The notes beneath the pieces were generated by a model that saw nothing but the letters and a program-made list of their open reading frames with translations, had not been told where the DNA came from and searched no databases. From UBA11373 sp035291545 (GTDB lineage: Bacteria > Actinomycetota > Acidimicrobiia > Spongiisociales > UBA11373): a DNA stretch of 39,916 nt. Positions 24,702 to 33,255 of the stretch are shown here, piece by piece. The position numbers were made by a program, and so were the translations under genes. The DNA is taken from assembly GCA_035291545.1 (NCBI GenBank), contig DATDRW010000080.1, positions 1-39,916 of the forward strand, in the 5' to 3' direction. Position 1 is the stretch's first letter. The number at the start of each line of letters is the position of its first letter.

Positions 24702-25367
24702 TTAGGCGACCTTCGCTTCAGCCTTCTCCGGGCGGCCCGCCCACACGAGTCCGAAACCGGCGAGGAGCATGGTGGCGCCGAGAGCTGCGAACAATGCGGC
24801 CAGGCCCAGCGCCAGCTGCAGCGTGTAGGCGGTGGTGGTCCCGACACCGAGCTGAGCCATCAGCCCGAAGGCGAGGGGCGACCAGGCCAGGGCGCGCGCC
24901 GGGCCCTCGATCGGGTGCTGCCGGTCGAACTCGCCGTAATAGCGCCCGTCGACCTCGAACTCGTAGGTGCCGGCGTCGTAGGTCTGTCCGTCGTACTCAA
25001 CCGCCTCGGCGAGCACGATGGTCTGCGTCCCGTTGAGGACGTGGTACCCGATGGTCGCCATCTGGTACATGTACTCGGTGGCGGTGTCGACGACCGGGTC
25101 GTTCGGGTCGAGATCCGCCCCGTTGACCGTGAAACCCCAATCCTCGGTGAGCAGTTGCTTGATCGCGTCGGCACCTTCGGTGGTGCCGCGATCGACCAGC
25201 TGGCCGTCCTCGTTGTAGGTAAGGACGACGTTCTGCTCGGCGCTGAAGGCATCCAGGGCGTGATAGCCGTCCTGGACCTTCATGTAGGCGATCCCGGCCA
25301 CTACGAAGAACACCACGCCGATGGCGGCGAGGACGTATCCCAGCGTCCGGATGCGGCTCGATCTCAT
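24702..25367 (-). CDS. membrane protein of unknown function, 221 aa
   Basis: One membrane helix at the N-terminus (LGYVLAAIGVVFFVVAGIAYM, residues 9-29), a soluble part of about 130 residues outside the membrane (VLTYNEDGQLVDRGTTEGAD; YHVLNGTQTIVLAEAVEYDG), then two helices at the C-terminus (LQLALGLAALFAALGATMLLAGFGLVWA). A good ribosome site (GGGAGGG, 6 bases) precedes ATG 25367. I recall similar uncharacterised proteins in actinobacteria but know no function. Confidence 0.85.
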   Translation of the reverse strand: MRSSRIRTLGYVLAAIGVVFFVVAGIAYMKVQDGYHALDAFSAEQNVVLTYNEDGQLVDRGTTEGADAIKQLLTEDWGFTVNGADLDPNDPVVDTATEYMYQMATIGYHVLNGTQTIVLAEAVEYDGQTYDAGTYEFEVDGRYYGEFDRQHPIEGPARALAWSPLAFGLMAQLGVGTTTAYTLQLALGLAALFAALGATMLLAGFGLVWAGRPEKAEAKVA

Positions 25368-25520
25368 TTCGTTCCCTCCCAGGGATTCATGATGCGTGTG
25401 CTGGCATGCACCCCGGCATCGTGGACTTGTCGACTCATCGACACAACCTCAGGAAGTCCCAAACCCGGGGGGGCGATCGGCCCTGAAGGAACGCCGAACC
25501 GAGGGGGCGAACGGCAGGGT

Positions 25521-25970
25521 TCAGGCGCCGCCGGTACGCGACAGCAGCCCGACGATCCGGTCGACGAAGTCCTTGACCGACACCTCGGCAAAGCGGTGGA
25601 GGACGGCGCGATCGAGCATCCGGCCCACCGATCCCAACGGTGGCTGGTAGTTGCCCTGGAACAGCACCTGGGTGAGGGAGCCTCCCAGGTCGGCGACCGT
25701 CAACTCCGCGTCCATCCTGGGGAACAGGGCGGTGGTCCCGGTGGCCCACCACTCGAGGGGGAGGGTGGTCGTGGACGCGCCCCTCACCGGAGCCCGCAGG
25801 TCGAGCAGCACGGTCTTCGCCACCGCACCCCCGCCGATCCGGACCAAGAGCCCCTCACCGTGGCGGTAGGCGACGTCCGCCGACTCGGCGAGGGCATCGC
25901 CGATCGCAAGCAGGTCGGCCTCGACCTCGGAGAAGGGCCGCTCCACCATCCCGTAGTACTGGACGAACAC
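25521..25970 (-). CDS. SRPBCC (START-like) family protein
   Basis: A 149-aa protein. It has a beta-rich middle (TTLPLEWWATGTTALFPRMDAELTVADLG, then TQVLFQGNYQPPLGSVGRMLD) and an amphipathic C-terminal helix (LHRFAEVSVKDFVDRIVGLL). This is the helix-grip pattern of the polyketide-cyclase/SRPBCC families that bind hydrophobic ligands; homologous proteins with this same YQPPLG..GRALDRALLHR block are common in actinobacteria. GTG 25970 (VFVQYYGMVERPFSEVEADLL) fits the family start; upstream ribosome site is weak and ATG 25949 is possible. Confidence 0.7.
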   Translation of the reverse strand: MFVQYYGMVERPFSEVEADLLAIGDALAESADVAYRHGEGLLVRIGGGAVAKTVLLDLRAPVRGASTTTLPLEWWATGTTALFPRMDAELTVADLGGSLTQVLFQGNYQPPLGSVGRMLDRAVLHRFAEVSVKDFVDRIVGLLSRTGGA

Positions 25971-26129
25971 ATTGCTGAGTTCACAGCTCCACGACCTGCG
26001 GATGTAGGGCCGAAAGGCCACGATCGGTCCGCCGAAAGGATTGCATACGGCGGTCACGCCAAAACCCGCCGCGTGAACCCCGGCCGATTCGCCCTCCCGG
26101 TGACCGGGCGCGGTTCAGGGCTCCCCGTC

Positions 26130-28430
26130 TCAGTGCTCTGCAGCGGCTCCCTGCGGGATGCCTGCAGGCGCGCGCTTCGACCGCCAGATGGCGGTACCCA
26201 GCACGAGCAGGGCCGCCCCGGCGATCACGAACCGGACGTCGCTGTCCCGCACCGCGATCACCGCGGGGAGCACCAGCAGCGAGACGAGGTTCATCACCTT
26301 GATCAGCGGGTTGAGCGCGGGCCCGGCCGTGTCCTTGAAGGGATCCCCGACGGTGTCCCCGATCACCGCCGCCGTGTGTGACGGTGATCCCTTGCCCCCG
26401 TAGTGCCCTTCCTCGATGTACTTCTTGGCGTTGTCCCATGCCCCTCCGGCGTTGGAGAGGAAGTTGGCCATCAACTGGCCGGTGAGGATCGCCGCAGCGA
26501 GGTATCCGCCCAGGGCGAGGTACGAGATCCCGAATCCGACGATTACCGGGGTGAGCACGGCGAGGAGCGCAGGCGTCGCCAGCTCCCGCAGGGATGCCGC
26601 GGTGCAGATGTCGATGACCGGGCCGTAGTCGGGCCGGCGGTCGCCGCGCATGATCGCCCCGTCGGCGAACTGGCGGCGCACCTCTTCGACGACGACGCCT
26701 GCCGTCCGGCCGACGGCACGGATCGCCATCGCCGAGAACATGAAGGCGACCGAACCGCCGATGAGCAGGCCGATGAACACCTCCGGATCGGCGACGTTGA
26801 TCGCGGTCGCCACGTTGCGGAACAGCTCCGACCCGGACAGCCCGAGATCGAGCTCGGCGGCGATCGTCTCGACGAACGAGGCGAACAGCGCCACCGCCGC
26901 GATCACCGCCGAGCCGATGGCGAAGCCCTTGGTCACCGCCTTGGTGGTGTTGCCGACTGCGTCGAGGCCGACCATCACCACGCGCGCCTCGCCGTCGAAC
27001 TCGCCGGACATCTCGGCGATGCCGGCGGCGTTGTCGGCCACCGGGCCGTAGGTGTCCTCCGACACCACGACACCGGTGGTGGCGAGCATGCCCATCCCGG
27101 TGAGGGCCACCAGGTACAGCGAGAACTGGAGGTTGCCGTCGCCGAGCAGGATCGACACGCCGAGGGCGGCGGCGATGGTGAGGATGGCCCACACCGACGA
27201 CTCCAGGCCGCTGGAGATCCCGGACAGCACCGTCGTCGCCGGACCGGTGCGGGTGGCCTCGGCGATCTCGCGGACGGGACGCTCGTGGGTCGAGGTGAAG
27301 TATTCGGTCAGGCGGCTCACCACCTGGGCGAGGACGAGACCGGTGACCACCGCACCGAACACCCGCCAACCCTCGCCGCCGTGGTCGTTGCCCACGTACC
27401 AGATCGAGACGGCCAGGGTCCCGATCACCGTGAGCACCCCTGCGGTGAGGAACCCCCGGTTGATCGGCGCCATCGCGCTGCGGTCGCGGGGCGTGGCCTT
27501 CACCCGGAGCACGCCGACAAAGGAGGCGATCACCCCGATCGCCCGAACGATCACCGGGAACACCAGGCCGAGGGCCGGGTTGGCTCCGATCGAGGCAAAG
27601 GCGGCGACCCCGAGGATGATCGAGGCCACCAGGGTGACCTCGTACGACTCGAACAGGTCGGCGGCCATGCCGGCACAGTCGCCGACGTTGTCACCGACGT
27701 TGTCGGCGATGGTGGCGGGGTTGCGGGCGTCGTCCTCGGGGATCCCCACCTCGATCTTGCCCACGAGATCGGCACCGACGTCGGCGGCCTTGGTGAAGAT
27801 CCCGCCCCCGACCCGGAGAAAGAGCGCCAGCAGCGAACCGCCGAATCCGAACCCGATCAGGATCGCCGACGAGGTGTTCTGGAACACCATGATGATCACG
27901 GAGGCACCGAGGAGGCCGAGGCCCACACAGAACATCCCGGCGACCCCGCCGGTGCGGAAGGCCACCTTGAGCGCGGCAGGCATCGAACCGGTTCGTGCCG
28001 CCGCCGCGGTGCGGACGTTGCCCCGGACCGCCATCGACATGCCGAGAAACCCGGTGAGACCGGACATGGCACACCCGGCGACGAAGGCGAGGGTGCGGAA
28101 CAAGCCCGAAGAGAAAAGGGACAGGGCCTGGCTTCCGTCGGGCCGGTCGACCGCGGTCGAGGTGGCGAACACCACCACCACCAACGGCACGAGGATGATG
28201 GCGATCGTGCGGAACTGGCGGCGCAGGTAGGCCATGGCGCCCTCCTGGATGGCGCCGGCGATCTCTTGCATCTTCTCCGTGCCCGCATCGGCGGCGAGCA
28301 CGCCCCGCGACAGGACGAATCCGGCGACGATGGCGCCGACGGCGGTCGCCGCCGCCGCGATCAGCCAGAACCACTCGGCGCCGCCGAGCGTGAACTCTTG
28401 AAAACCACCCTCGCTGTAAAAGTACCTCAA
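26130..28430 (-). CDS. hppA: K+-independent H+-translocating membrane pyrophosphatase
   Basis: Pumps protons out using pyrophosphate. The 766-aa protein has about 16 membrane helices. The family signature GIPEDDARNPATIADNVGD with the following GDCAGMAADLFESY is perfect, and the second acidic cluster SEDTYGPVADNAAGIAEM is present. The residues that set cation need read DAVGNTTKAVTKGFAIGSA; lysine and threonine at these places mark the K+-independent class (the K+-dependent class has alanine and another residue). The start is TTG 28430 with GAGG 8 bases upstream. It stands alone between an SRPBCC gene and a lipoprotein gene. Confidence 0.95.
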   Translation of the reverse strand: MRYFYSEGGFQEFTLGGAEWFWLIAAAATAVGAIVAGFVLSRGVLAADAGTEKMQEIAGAIQEGAMAYLRRQFRTIAIILVPLVVVVFATSTAVDRPDGSQALSLFSSGLFRTLAFVAGCAMSGLTGFLGMSMAVRGNVRTAAAARTGSMPAALKVAFRTGGVAGMFCVGLGLLGASVIIMVFQNTSSAILIGFGFGGSLLALFLRVGGGIFTKAADVGADLVGKIEVGIPEDDARNPATIADNVGDNVGDCAGMAADLFESYEVTLVASIILGVAAFASIGANPALGLVFPVIVRAIGVIASFVGVLRVKATPRDRSAMAPINRGFLTAGVLTVIGTLAVSIWYVGNDHGGEGWRVFGAVVTGLVLAQVVSRLTEYFTSTHERPVREIAEATRTGPATTVLSGISSGLESSVWAILTIAAALGVSILLGDGNLQFSLYLVALTGMGMLATTGVVVSEDTYGPVADNAAGIAEMSGEFDGEARVVMVGLDAVGNTTKAVTKGFAIGSAVIAAVALFASFVETIAAELDLGLSGSELFRNVATAINVADPEVFIGLLIGGSVAFMFSAMAIRAVGRTAGVVVEEVRRQFADGAIMRGDRRPDYGPVIDICTAASLRELATPALLAVLTPVIVGFGISYLALGGYLAAAILTGQLMANFLSNAGGAWDNAKKYIEEGHYGGKGSPSHTAAVIGDTVGDPFKDTAGPALNPLIKVMNLVSLLVLPAVIAVRDSDVRFVIAGAALLVLGTAIWRSKRAPAGIPQGAAAEH

Positions 28431-28540
28431 CCCGATTCCTCGCCTTCAGGTCTCGCGGGCGCCCCTTCTCCGGGCGCGTGCCGACGGGCAAGCGTAGACG
28501 AGGCGCACCGGGGTCAAGACAGCGCGAAGCCGGTCGGGGC

Positions 28541-28987
28541 TCAGGCGGCGGGACGGACCGCCTCGAGGAACACCTGGATGAGGGCGAACAGACTCTCCGG
28601 GGCCTCGGCGGCGTCGATGGTGGTCACCGTGTTGGTGTCCTCACCGCGGGTGATCGTGACCCTGTAGGTGAACCGGTCGCAGCACTGGTCCACGGGGAGG
28701 TACCCCGCGTCCAGGTCGAAGAACCCGGCCGCGGCGACGGTGGCCTCGAGGCTGGAGCGATCGGCGGCGGACAGGGTTCCGACGTAGCCGTCGGGTCCGA
28801 GCACGGTCCCGTCGGATTCCAGCACCCAGGTCTCGTCGATGCCGGCGATGCCGCCGCTGACCCGGATGCTCCCGCTCAGTCCGGCGGGGACGGTCGTGGT
28901 GGTGGTCGACCCATTGCCGGCGGCATCGGCGCCGCAGGCGCTGAGGGTGAGGAGGAGGGCAACGGTGAGGGCGGCCGGCGATTTCAT
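28541..28987 (-). CDS. small lipoprotein of unknown function, 148 aa
   Basis: Signal peptide with lipobox (LTVALLLTLSACGADAAG), a short threonine linker (STTTTTVP), then a beta-rich domain: LSGSIRVSGGIAGIDETWVLESDG, DRSSLEATVAAAGFFDLDAGYL, a CCDRFTYRVTI pair of cysteines and a C-terminal helix. It resembles lipoproteins annotated as protealysin-inhibitor-like in actinobacteria, but that is a guess. ATG 28987 is chosen from the lipoprotein signal. Confidence 0.75.
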   Translation of the reverse strand: MKSPAALTVALLLTLSACGADAAGNGSTTTTTVPAGLSGSIRVSGGIAGIDETWVLESDGTVLGPDGYVGTLSAADRSSLEATVAAAGFFDLDAGYLPVDQCCDRFTYRVTITRGEDTNTVTTIDAAEAPESLFALIQVFLEAVRPAA

Positions 28988-29028
28988 GGGGTTGTGACGC
29001 CCGGGTCGGATTGCCGGGTTCCCGGATA

Positions 29029-29769
29029 TCACCAGCGGAACGATCCCCATTTCAGCGCCGGGTGGGCGCCGTTGGTCTCCCAGCGCTGGTCGTTGCGGTA
29101 GGCCCAGTACTCGAAGGGGTTGTCGTAGTAGGCGGCGGTCTCGACCAGCTTGCCGATCCGGACCTTGTTCACGCGCCGCTTCCGGGAGAACCCGCCGTAC
29201 ACGGTGCCCACGAGCACCCCGAACGCTCCCCACACCAGGTACACCAGGGGATGGAGCGGGCCGAACCACCGCTGCTGCCATACGTGCAGGCCCTCGTGGC
29301 GTTCGATCAGGTTGCGATGCGCCTCCAGGCCGTCGCCTCTCCCCAAAGCTGCGTTACTGATCACCGGACCCTGGGTGGTGGCAAAACCCCGCTTCAGGGC
29401 GAAACCGCCGGCGAACACGAGGCGGTTACTCCGCACGCTGAACTCGGGGCCGAACCCGCTGTCACGCTGCAGCAGGTTGGCGACGTTGACCAGTACCCCG
29501 AGGGTCGTGCTGATCAGCGCCCATGAGGAATCGAGCAGGAACGCCGCCCACCCGCCAATGGTCCGCCAGGCGTAGATGCGACGGATCCCGCCGAACAGGC
29601 CGTTGAGTCCGGCCGGCACGGCGGCTGCCGCCGCCGGCGAGGTGCCGCCACCCACCGCCCGAACCGCCAGGAAGGCGATCGTGGCCGCGGCGACGGTGGC
29701 GAGGACCATCTCGACGCCGCGAACGATGCGGGACACGGCCGCAACGGTACCTGCAGCGCAGGCGCTCAC
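29029..29769 (-). CDS. membrane protein with HEGLH motif, coupled to malic enzyme 2
   Basis: A 246-aa protein with hydrophobic helices near the N-terminus (VEMVLATVAAATIAFLAVRAVGG), in the middle (TIGGWAAFLLDSSWALISTTLGVLV) and near residue 180 (HPLVYLVWGAFGVLVGTVYGG). Between the last two lies IERHEGLHVWQQR, an HExxH metalloprotease-like motif, and a C-terminal part with FEYWAYRNDQRW, as in several secreted or membrane 'glycosyl/peptidase-like' hypothetical proteins. GTG 29769 overlaps the stop of malic enzyme 2 (GTGA). The enzyme activity is unproven. Confidence 0.75.
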   Translation of the reverse strand: MSACAAGTVAAVSRIVRGVEMVLATVAAATIAFLAVRAVGGGTSPAAAAAVPAGLNGLFGGIRRIYAWRTIGGWAAFLLDSSWALISTTLGVLVNVANLLQRDSGFGPEFSVRSNRLVFAGGFALKRGFATTQGPVISNAALGRGDGLEAHRNLIERHEGLHVWQQRWFGPLHPLVYLVWGAFGVLVGTVYGGFSRKRRVNKVRIGKLVETAAYYDNPFEYWAYRNDQRWETNGAHPALKWGSFRW

Positions 29770-31475
29770 ACCGGCTGCAACCGCGGGTACTCCAGGTCCC
29801 AGATCTCGCGCTCCAGCGCCTGTTCGAGCTCATCGTCCGTCCGCTCCGGCGCCGCTCCGCAGTCCCGGGCGTCCCGGGCCACCGCCGATGCGATCCGACG
29901 GCTGATCGCCCGCAGGTCGTCGACGGGCGGATACAAGGCGCCATGCCTGAGATCGGACTCGCTCACCTGTGCGGCGAGGGTTTCGGCGGCGGCGGCGAAC
30001 ATCGAGTCGGTGACCTGTCTCGCCCCGGAGACGATGGCCCCGAGCCCGACGCCGGGGAACACATAGACGTTGTTGCATTGCGACACCGGGATCGATCGCC
30101 CTCCGAGCTCGATCGGCTCGAACGGGCTCCCGGTAGCGATGAGCGCCCGACCCTCCGTCCATGCTGCGATCTCCGCGGGGATCCCCTCCGTCTTGCTGGT
30201 CGGGTTCGACAGCGCCAGGACCACCGGTCGATCGGCGTGCCGTCCCATCGTCCGGATCACGGTCTCGCTGAACACCCGGGGCTGCCCCGTCGTCCCGATG
30301 AGGACGGTGGGGCGGAACACGTCGATGAATCCGGCGAGATCGTGCCGGGCCTCGGCGGCGATGCCCTTCACCGCTGCCGACCCCGCACTCCAGGCGAACT
30401 CGGTCTTGTGGGCGTCGAGACCGGCCCGGTCGTCGACCACCAGGCCCTCGGTGTCGAACAGCGCCAGGTGAGCCGAGGTGTCTTCCGCTCCCGCCGCCGC
30501 CTTGACGAGGTGGCGAATCTGACGGGCGATGCCCACCCCGGCCGCTCCGGCGCCGACCAGCAACACCCGCTGATCCTCGAACTTGACACCGGTGGCCCGG
30601 CAAGCGGCGAGCAACCCGGCGGCGACCACCGCGCCGGTCCCCTGGATGTCGTCGTTGAACGACGGGAGCACGCTGCGGTAGCGGTCGAGGAGGCGATAGG
30701 CATTGGCCTTCTTGAAGTCCTCCCACTGCAGGAGGGCGTTCGGCCAGCGGCGGCGCACCGCCTCGACGAATTCGTCGACGATCTGGTCGTAGCCCTCACC
30801 GCGCAGCCGCGGGTGCGGCCATCCGACGTAGTTGTCGTCGGCGAGCAGCGACTCGTTGTCGGTACCGACGTCGAGGCTCACCGGCAGCGTGTGCGCCGGG
30901 TACATGCCGGCACCCAGCGTGTACAGGGAGAGTTTGCCGACGGGGATCACCATGCCGCCCGCCCCCTGATCGCCGAGCCCGAGGATGCGCTCGTTGTCTG
31001 TGACCACGATGAGGCGGATGTCGTCGCTACGGGCGTGCCCGAGGACTTCGTGGATGCGGCCCCGGTGCTCGGGGGTGATCCACAGTCCACGGCCCCGCCG
31101 GAACAAGTGGCTGAAGCGGAGCGCCGCGGTCCCCACCGTCGGGGTGTACACGATGGGAATCAGTTCGGCGATGTGCTCGGCGAGCACCTGGTAGAAGAGC
31201 GTCTCGTTGCGGTCCTGGAGCGAGACCATGCCGATGTACTGCTCGAGCGGGTTGTCGCCCTTCGCCTGGATGTGCTCGTAAGCCCGCTCGACCTGGCGGG
31301 GGCGATCGGTGACCTCGTAGGGAAGCAGGCCATCCAGTTCGAAGATCTCCCGCTCCTCGCGACTGAAGGCGGTCCCCTTGTTGAGGAGCGGGTCGCTGAG
31401 GATCGCCGACCCCCGCTTCCACACCTCCTTGATCAGCCATCTGCCATCTCGATCCCGGTCGACCTGGTACTTCAT
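29766..31475 (-). CDS. maeA: malic enzyme 2 (NAD-type, long form)
   Basis: The second long malic enzyme of the window, 569 aa. Motifs: NKGTAFSREER, ELIPIVYTPTVGTAALRFS, GDQGAGGMVIPVGKLSLYT, LDVGTDNESL, QWEDFKKANAY, FNDDIQGTGAVVAA and the Rossmann turn LLVGAGAAGVGIA. The strand after it ends in DTEGLVVDD, with an acidic residue where NAD users usually have one. It differs from malic enzyme 1 over the whole length, so the copies are old paralogues, not a recent duplication. The ATG at 31475 begins MKYQVDRDRDGRWLIKEVW. A 300-bp repeat region lies upstream. Confidence 0.95.
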   Translation of the reverse strand: MKYQVDRDRDGRWLIKEVWKRGSAILSDPLLNKGTAFSREEREIFELDGLLPYEVTDRPRQVERAYEHIQAKGDNPLEQYIGMVSLQDRNETLFYQVLAEHIAELIPIVYTPTVGTAALRFSHLFRRGRGLWITPEHRGRIHEVLGHARSDDIRLIVVTDNERILGLGDQGAGGMVIPVGKLSLYTLGAGMYPAHTLPVSLDVGTDNESLLADDNYVGWPHPRLRGEGYDQIVDEFVEAVRRRWPNALLQWEDFKKANAYRLLDRYRSVLPSFNDDIQGTGAVVAAGLLAACRATGVKFEDQRVLLVGAGAAGVGIARQIRHLVKAAAGAEDTSAHLALFDTEGLVVDDRAGLDAHKTEFAWSAGSAAVKGIAAEARHDLAGFIDVFRPTVLIGTTGQPRVFSETVIRTMGRHADRPVVLALSNPTSKTEGIPAEIAAWTEGRALIATGSPFEPIELGGRSIPVSQCNNVYVFPGVGLGAIVSGARQVTDSMFAAAAETLAAQVSESDLRHGALYPPVDDLRAISRRIASAVARDARDCGAAPERTDDELEQALEREIWDLEYPRLQPV

Positions 31476-31550
31476 GGGCTCCTCGCCGATTGCCGCACCC
31501 TGCAGCGTGCCCCTGCCGCGGCCCCACTGCCAGGGTCGGAGGACTCAGAG

Positions 31551-31733
31551 GTCGGCCGCCTCCGGCGGCCTCCGCAGGCCGGAAAGTCGGCCCCCTCCGG
31601 CGGCCTCCGCAATTGGCAATTCGCAATTGGTAAGGAAGGCAAGCGACGGGCTACGGGCACCTCATCGCTCCTCTCATCGCTCCTCTCATCGCTCCCCCCT
31701 TGTGGGGGAGCCGACCGGACGCAGTCCGGTCGG
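31551..31733 (-). repeat. heptad/hairpin repeat element H (reverse orientation)
   Basis: Read on the plus strand: two 26-bp GC-rich copies differing in one base (31551-31576, 31586-31611), units GCAATTG, GCAATTC, GCAATTG (31609-31629), two further units CGACGGG, CTACGGG, then a 12-bp word CTCATCGCTCCT repeated about three times (31661-31695). Hairpins CTCCCCC/GGGGGAG (31692-31710) and CCGACCGGAC-GCA-GTCCGGTCGG (31711-31733) follow. Read on the minus strand the order CCCGTCG-like, AATTGC-like, GGAGGC hairpin, GCCGAC is the same as in array A. It fills the gap between malic enzyme 2 and the methyltransferase gene. Confidence 0.85.
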
Positions 31734-31775
31734 TAGGGGGTCTGGCCCAGTTCAGAAGGCCCCTCATCGCCTCGG

Positions 31776-32981
31776 TCACCCGGCGCGGAACGCCGCCACC
31801 GTCTCGATGTGGAAGGTCTGGGGGAACATGTCGACGGGTGCCGCCCAGTCGAGGTGGTAGCCGGCATCGGCGAGGTAGCGGCAGTCCCGGGCCAGGGATG
31901 CCGGATCACACGACACGTAGGCAATCGCCCGCGGCCTCCCCGTCGTGACTGCAGCCACACCGCTGATCCCGAGTCCGTCACGGGGAGGGTCGACCACCGA
32001 GATATCCCACGGGTCGTCGATCTCCGGGATTGCCTCCTCCACGGTGCCCTCCAGAATCAGGTGGTCCATACCAGCGGCAGCAGCGTTGCAGAGCAGATCC
32101 TGCACTGCGAGCGAGTCCGCCTCGACTGCGATCACTCCCCCCGCCTCACGCCCCACCGTGATTCCGAACATGCCGCCACCGGCGTAGGCGTCGAGGAGCG
32201 TGTCGTCGCGCTGCGGGGAGAGGGCCTCCCGGACCAGGCTCACCAGGATCTCGGCGCCCGTGGTGTTGTTCTGGAAGAAGGCGTCGCCCGTGATCCGGAA
32301 CCCCAGCCCGAAGATCGACTCGACGATGGTCCCGTCGCCGACGACCGGCCGGAGATCGCCGTGGTGACGCTGCGACACCGAGCATCCCCACGAGGCGGCG
32401 CTCTCGGGCACCCGCCCGGAGATCACGGCGAGAGTCTCCCCGCTCGTCGTGGAGCACCGCAGGGTCAACCGGCGCGCCTCGCCGAGGTCACCGAGCCGGC
32501 CGAACAGGTCTGCGAGCAGCGGATGGAGGAGAAGGCACTCGGCGATGGGTTCGAGGTCGTGGCTGCGGCGCCGGTGGAACGCCGGCCGGCCGTCGAGGAC
32601 CTCGAAGTCGACCCGGTTGCGGTAGCCGTAGGCCGGGCCGGTAGCGACGGTCGGCCGCACCGGAGGCTCGGCGATGCGCCCCAGGTGGGCGAGTTGCCCG
32701 GCAACGATGGTTTGCTTCCACTCGAGTTGGGCGGCGTAGTCGGCGTACTGCCACTGGCAGCCGCCGCAGGTGTCGAAGTGACGGCACGGCGGCTCCACCC
32801 GCTGCGGGGATGGTTCGAGGACCCGGAGGAGTTCGACCCGCGCCCACGAGGCGGTCTCCTTGACCACCTCACCGAGCACCCGCTCCCCGGGCATCGCCCC
32901 GTCGACGAAATGCGTCTTGCCGTCGACACGGGCCACCGCCTCCCCGCCGTGGGCGACGCCGGTGGGACGAAGTTCGATCAC
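31776..32981 (-). CDS. TrmA/RlmD-type RNA m5U methyltransferase
   Basis: SAM-dependent methylation of uracil C5 in 23S rRNA or tRNA. The 401-aa protein has an N-terminal TRAM-like domain (MIELRPTGVAHGGEAVARVDG), the Fe-S cysteines in CRHFDTCGGCQWQY, a methyltransferase core with LLDAYAGGGMFGITV, and the catalytic cysteine in YVSCDPASLARDC, with the general-base glutamate in FPQTFHIETVA. All catalytic residues of the family are there. Whether the target is rRNA (RlmC/RlmD) or tRNA (TrmA) I cannot say. GTG 32981 is the start; its first 30 bases are duplicated at 33222-33266. Confidence 0.92.
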   Translation of the reverse strand: MIELRPTGVAHGGEAVARVDGKTHFVDGAMPGERVLGEVVKETASWARVELLRVLEPSPQRVEPPCRHFDTCGGCQWQYADYAAQLEWKQTIVAGQLAHLGRIAEPPVRPTVATGPAYGYRNRVDFEVLDGRPAFHRRRSHDLEPIAECLLLHPLLADLFGRLGDLGEARRLTLRCSTTSGETLAVISGRVPESAASWGCSVSQRHHGDLRPVVGDGTIVESIFGLGFRITGDAFFQNNTTGAEILVSLVREALSPQRDDTLLDAYAGGGMFGITVGREAGGVIAVEADSLAVQDLLCNAAAAGMDHLILEGTVEEAIPEIDDPWDISVVDPPRDGLGISGVAAVTTGRPRAIAYVSCDPASLARDCRYLADAGYHLDWAAPVDMFPQTFHIETVAAFRAG

Positions 32982-33168
32982 GCGCTCAAGGTAACCGTGT
33001 CGGGGAGAGGGGCCCCATTACCCGCAGGCCCGCCGGACTCGACGTCGCAGGCGTTCTGGAGGGGTCGTCGCCGGGCGGAAGTGGTCCTGATCATCATCAT
33101 CCTGCCGTTGGTTTTCGGCGGCTGGCGCTTCACCAGGCGTTGGGCGTTGAGCGACGGCGATCGGTAGG

Positions 33169-33255
33169 TCAGCGCGAACTCGCACAGTTGGTCTCAGGGC
33201 ACGCCAGCTTGAGAGCCACGCCGTGAGGGACGCCGGTGGGACGGAGTTCGATCAC
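33169..33255 (-). pseudogene. duplicated 5' stump of the RNA methyltransferase gene
   Basis: A 28-codon frame (GTG 33255 to a stop at 33169) begins IELRPTGVPHG, the same as the first residues of the methyltransferase gene (IELRPTGVAHG). At DNA level, 33222-33266 and 32949-32992 match with only a few substitutions, plus a 6-base indel upstream of the start. After about 12 codons the frame is unrelated. This looks like a local duplication of a promoter and start region. Bases 32982-33168 between the two copies hold no convincing gene, only a short hydrophobic frame near 33080-33167. Confidence 0.7.

Noticed and set aside
26403..28667. 754-aa plus-strand frame opposite hppA
   Set aside because: Histidine/aspartate/glycine-rich mirror of a membrane protein gene; no recognisable fold.
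33080..33167. Small hydrophobic ORF (VVLIIIILPLVFGGW)
   Set aside because: About 28 codons, weak start, no ribosome site; could be real but cannot be supported.
31010..33167. Plus-strand frames opposite malic enzyme 2 and the methyltransferase gene
   Set aside because: Shadows; no protein-like composition.
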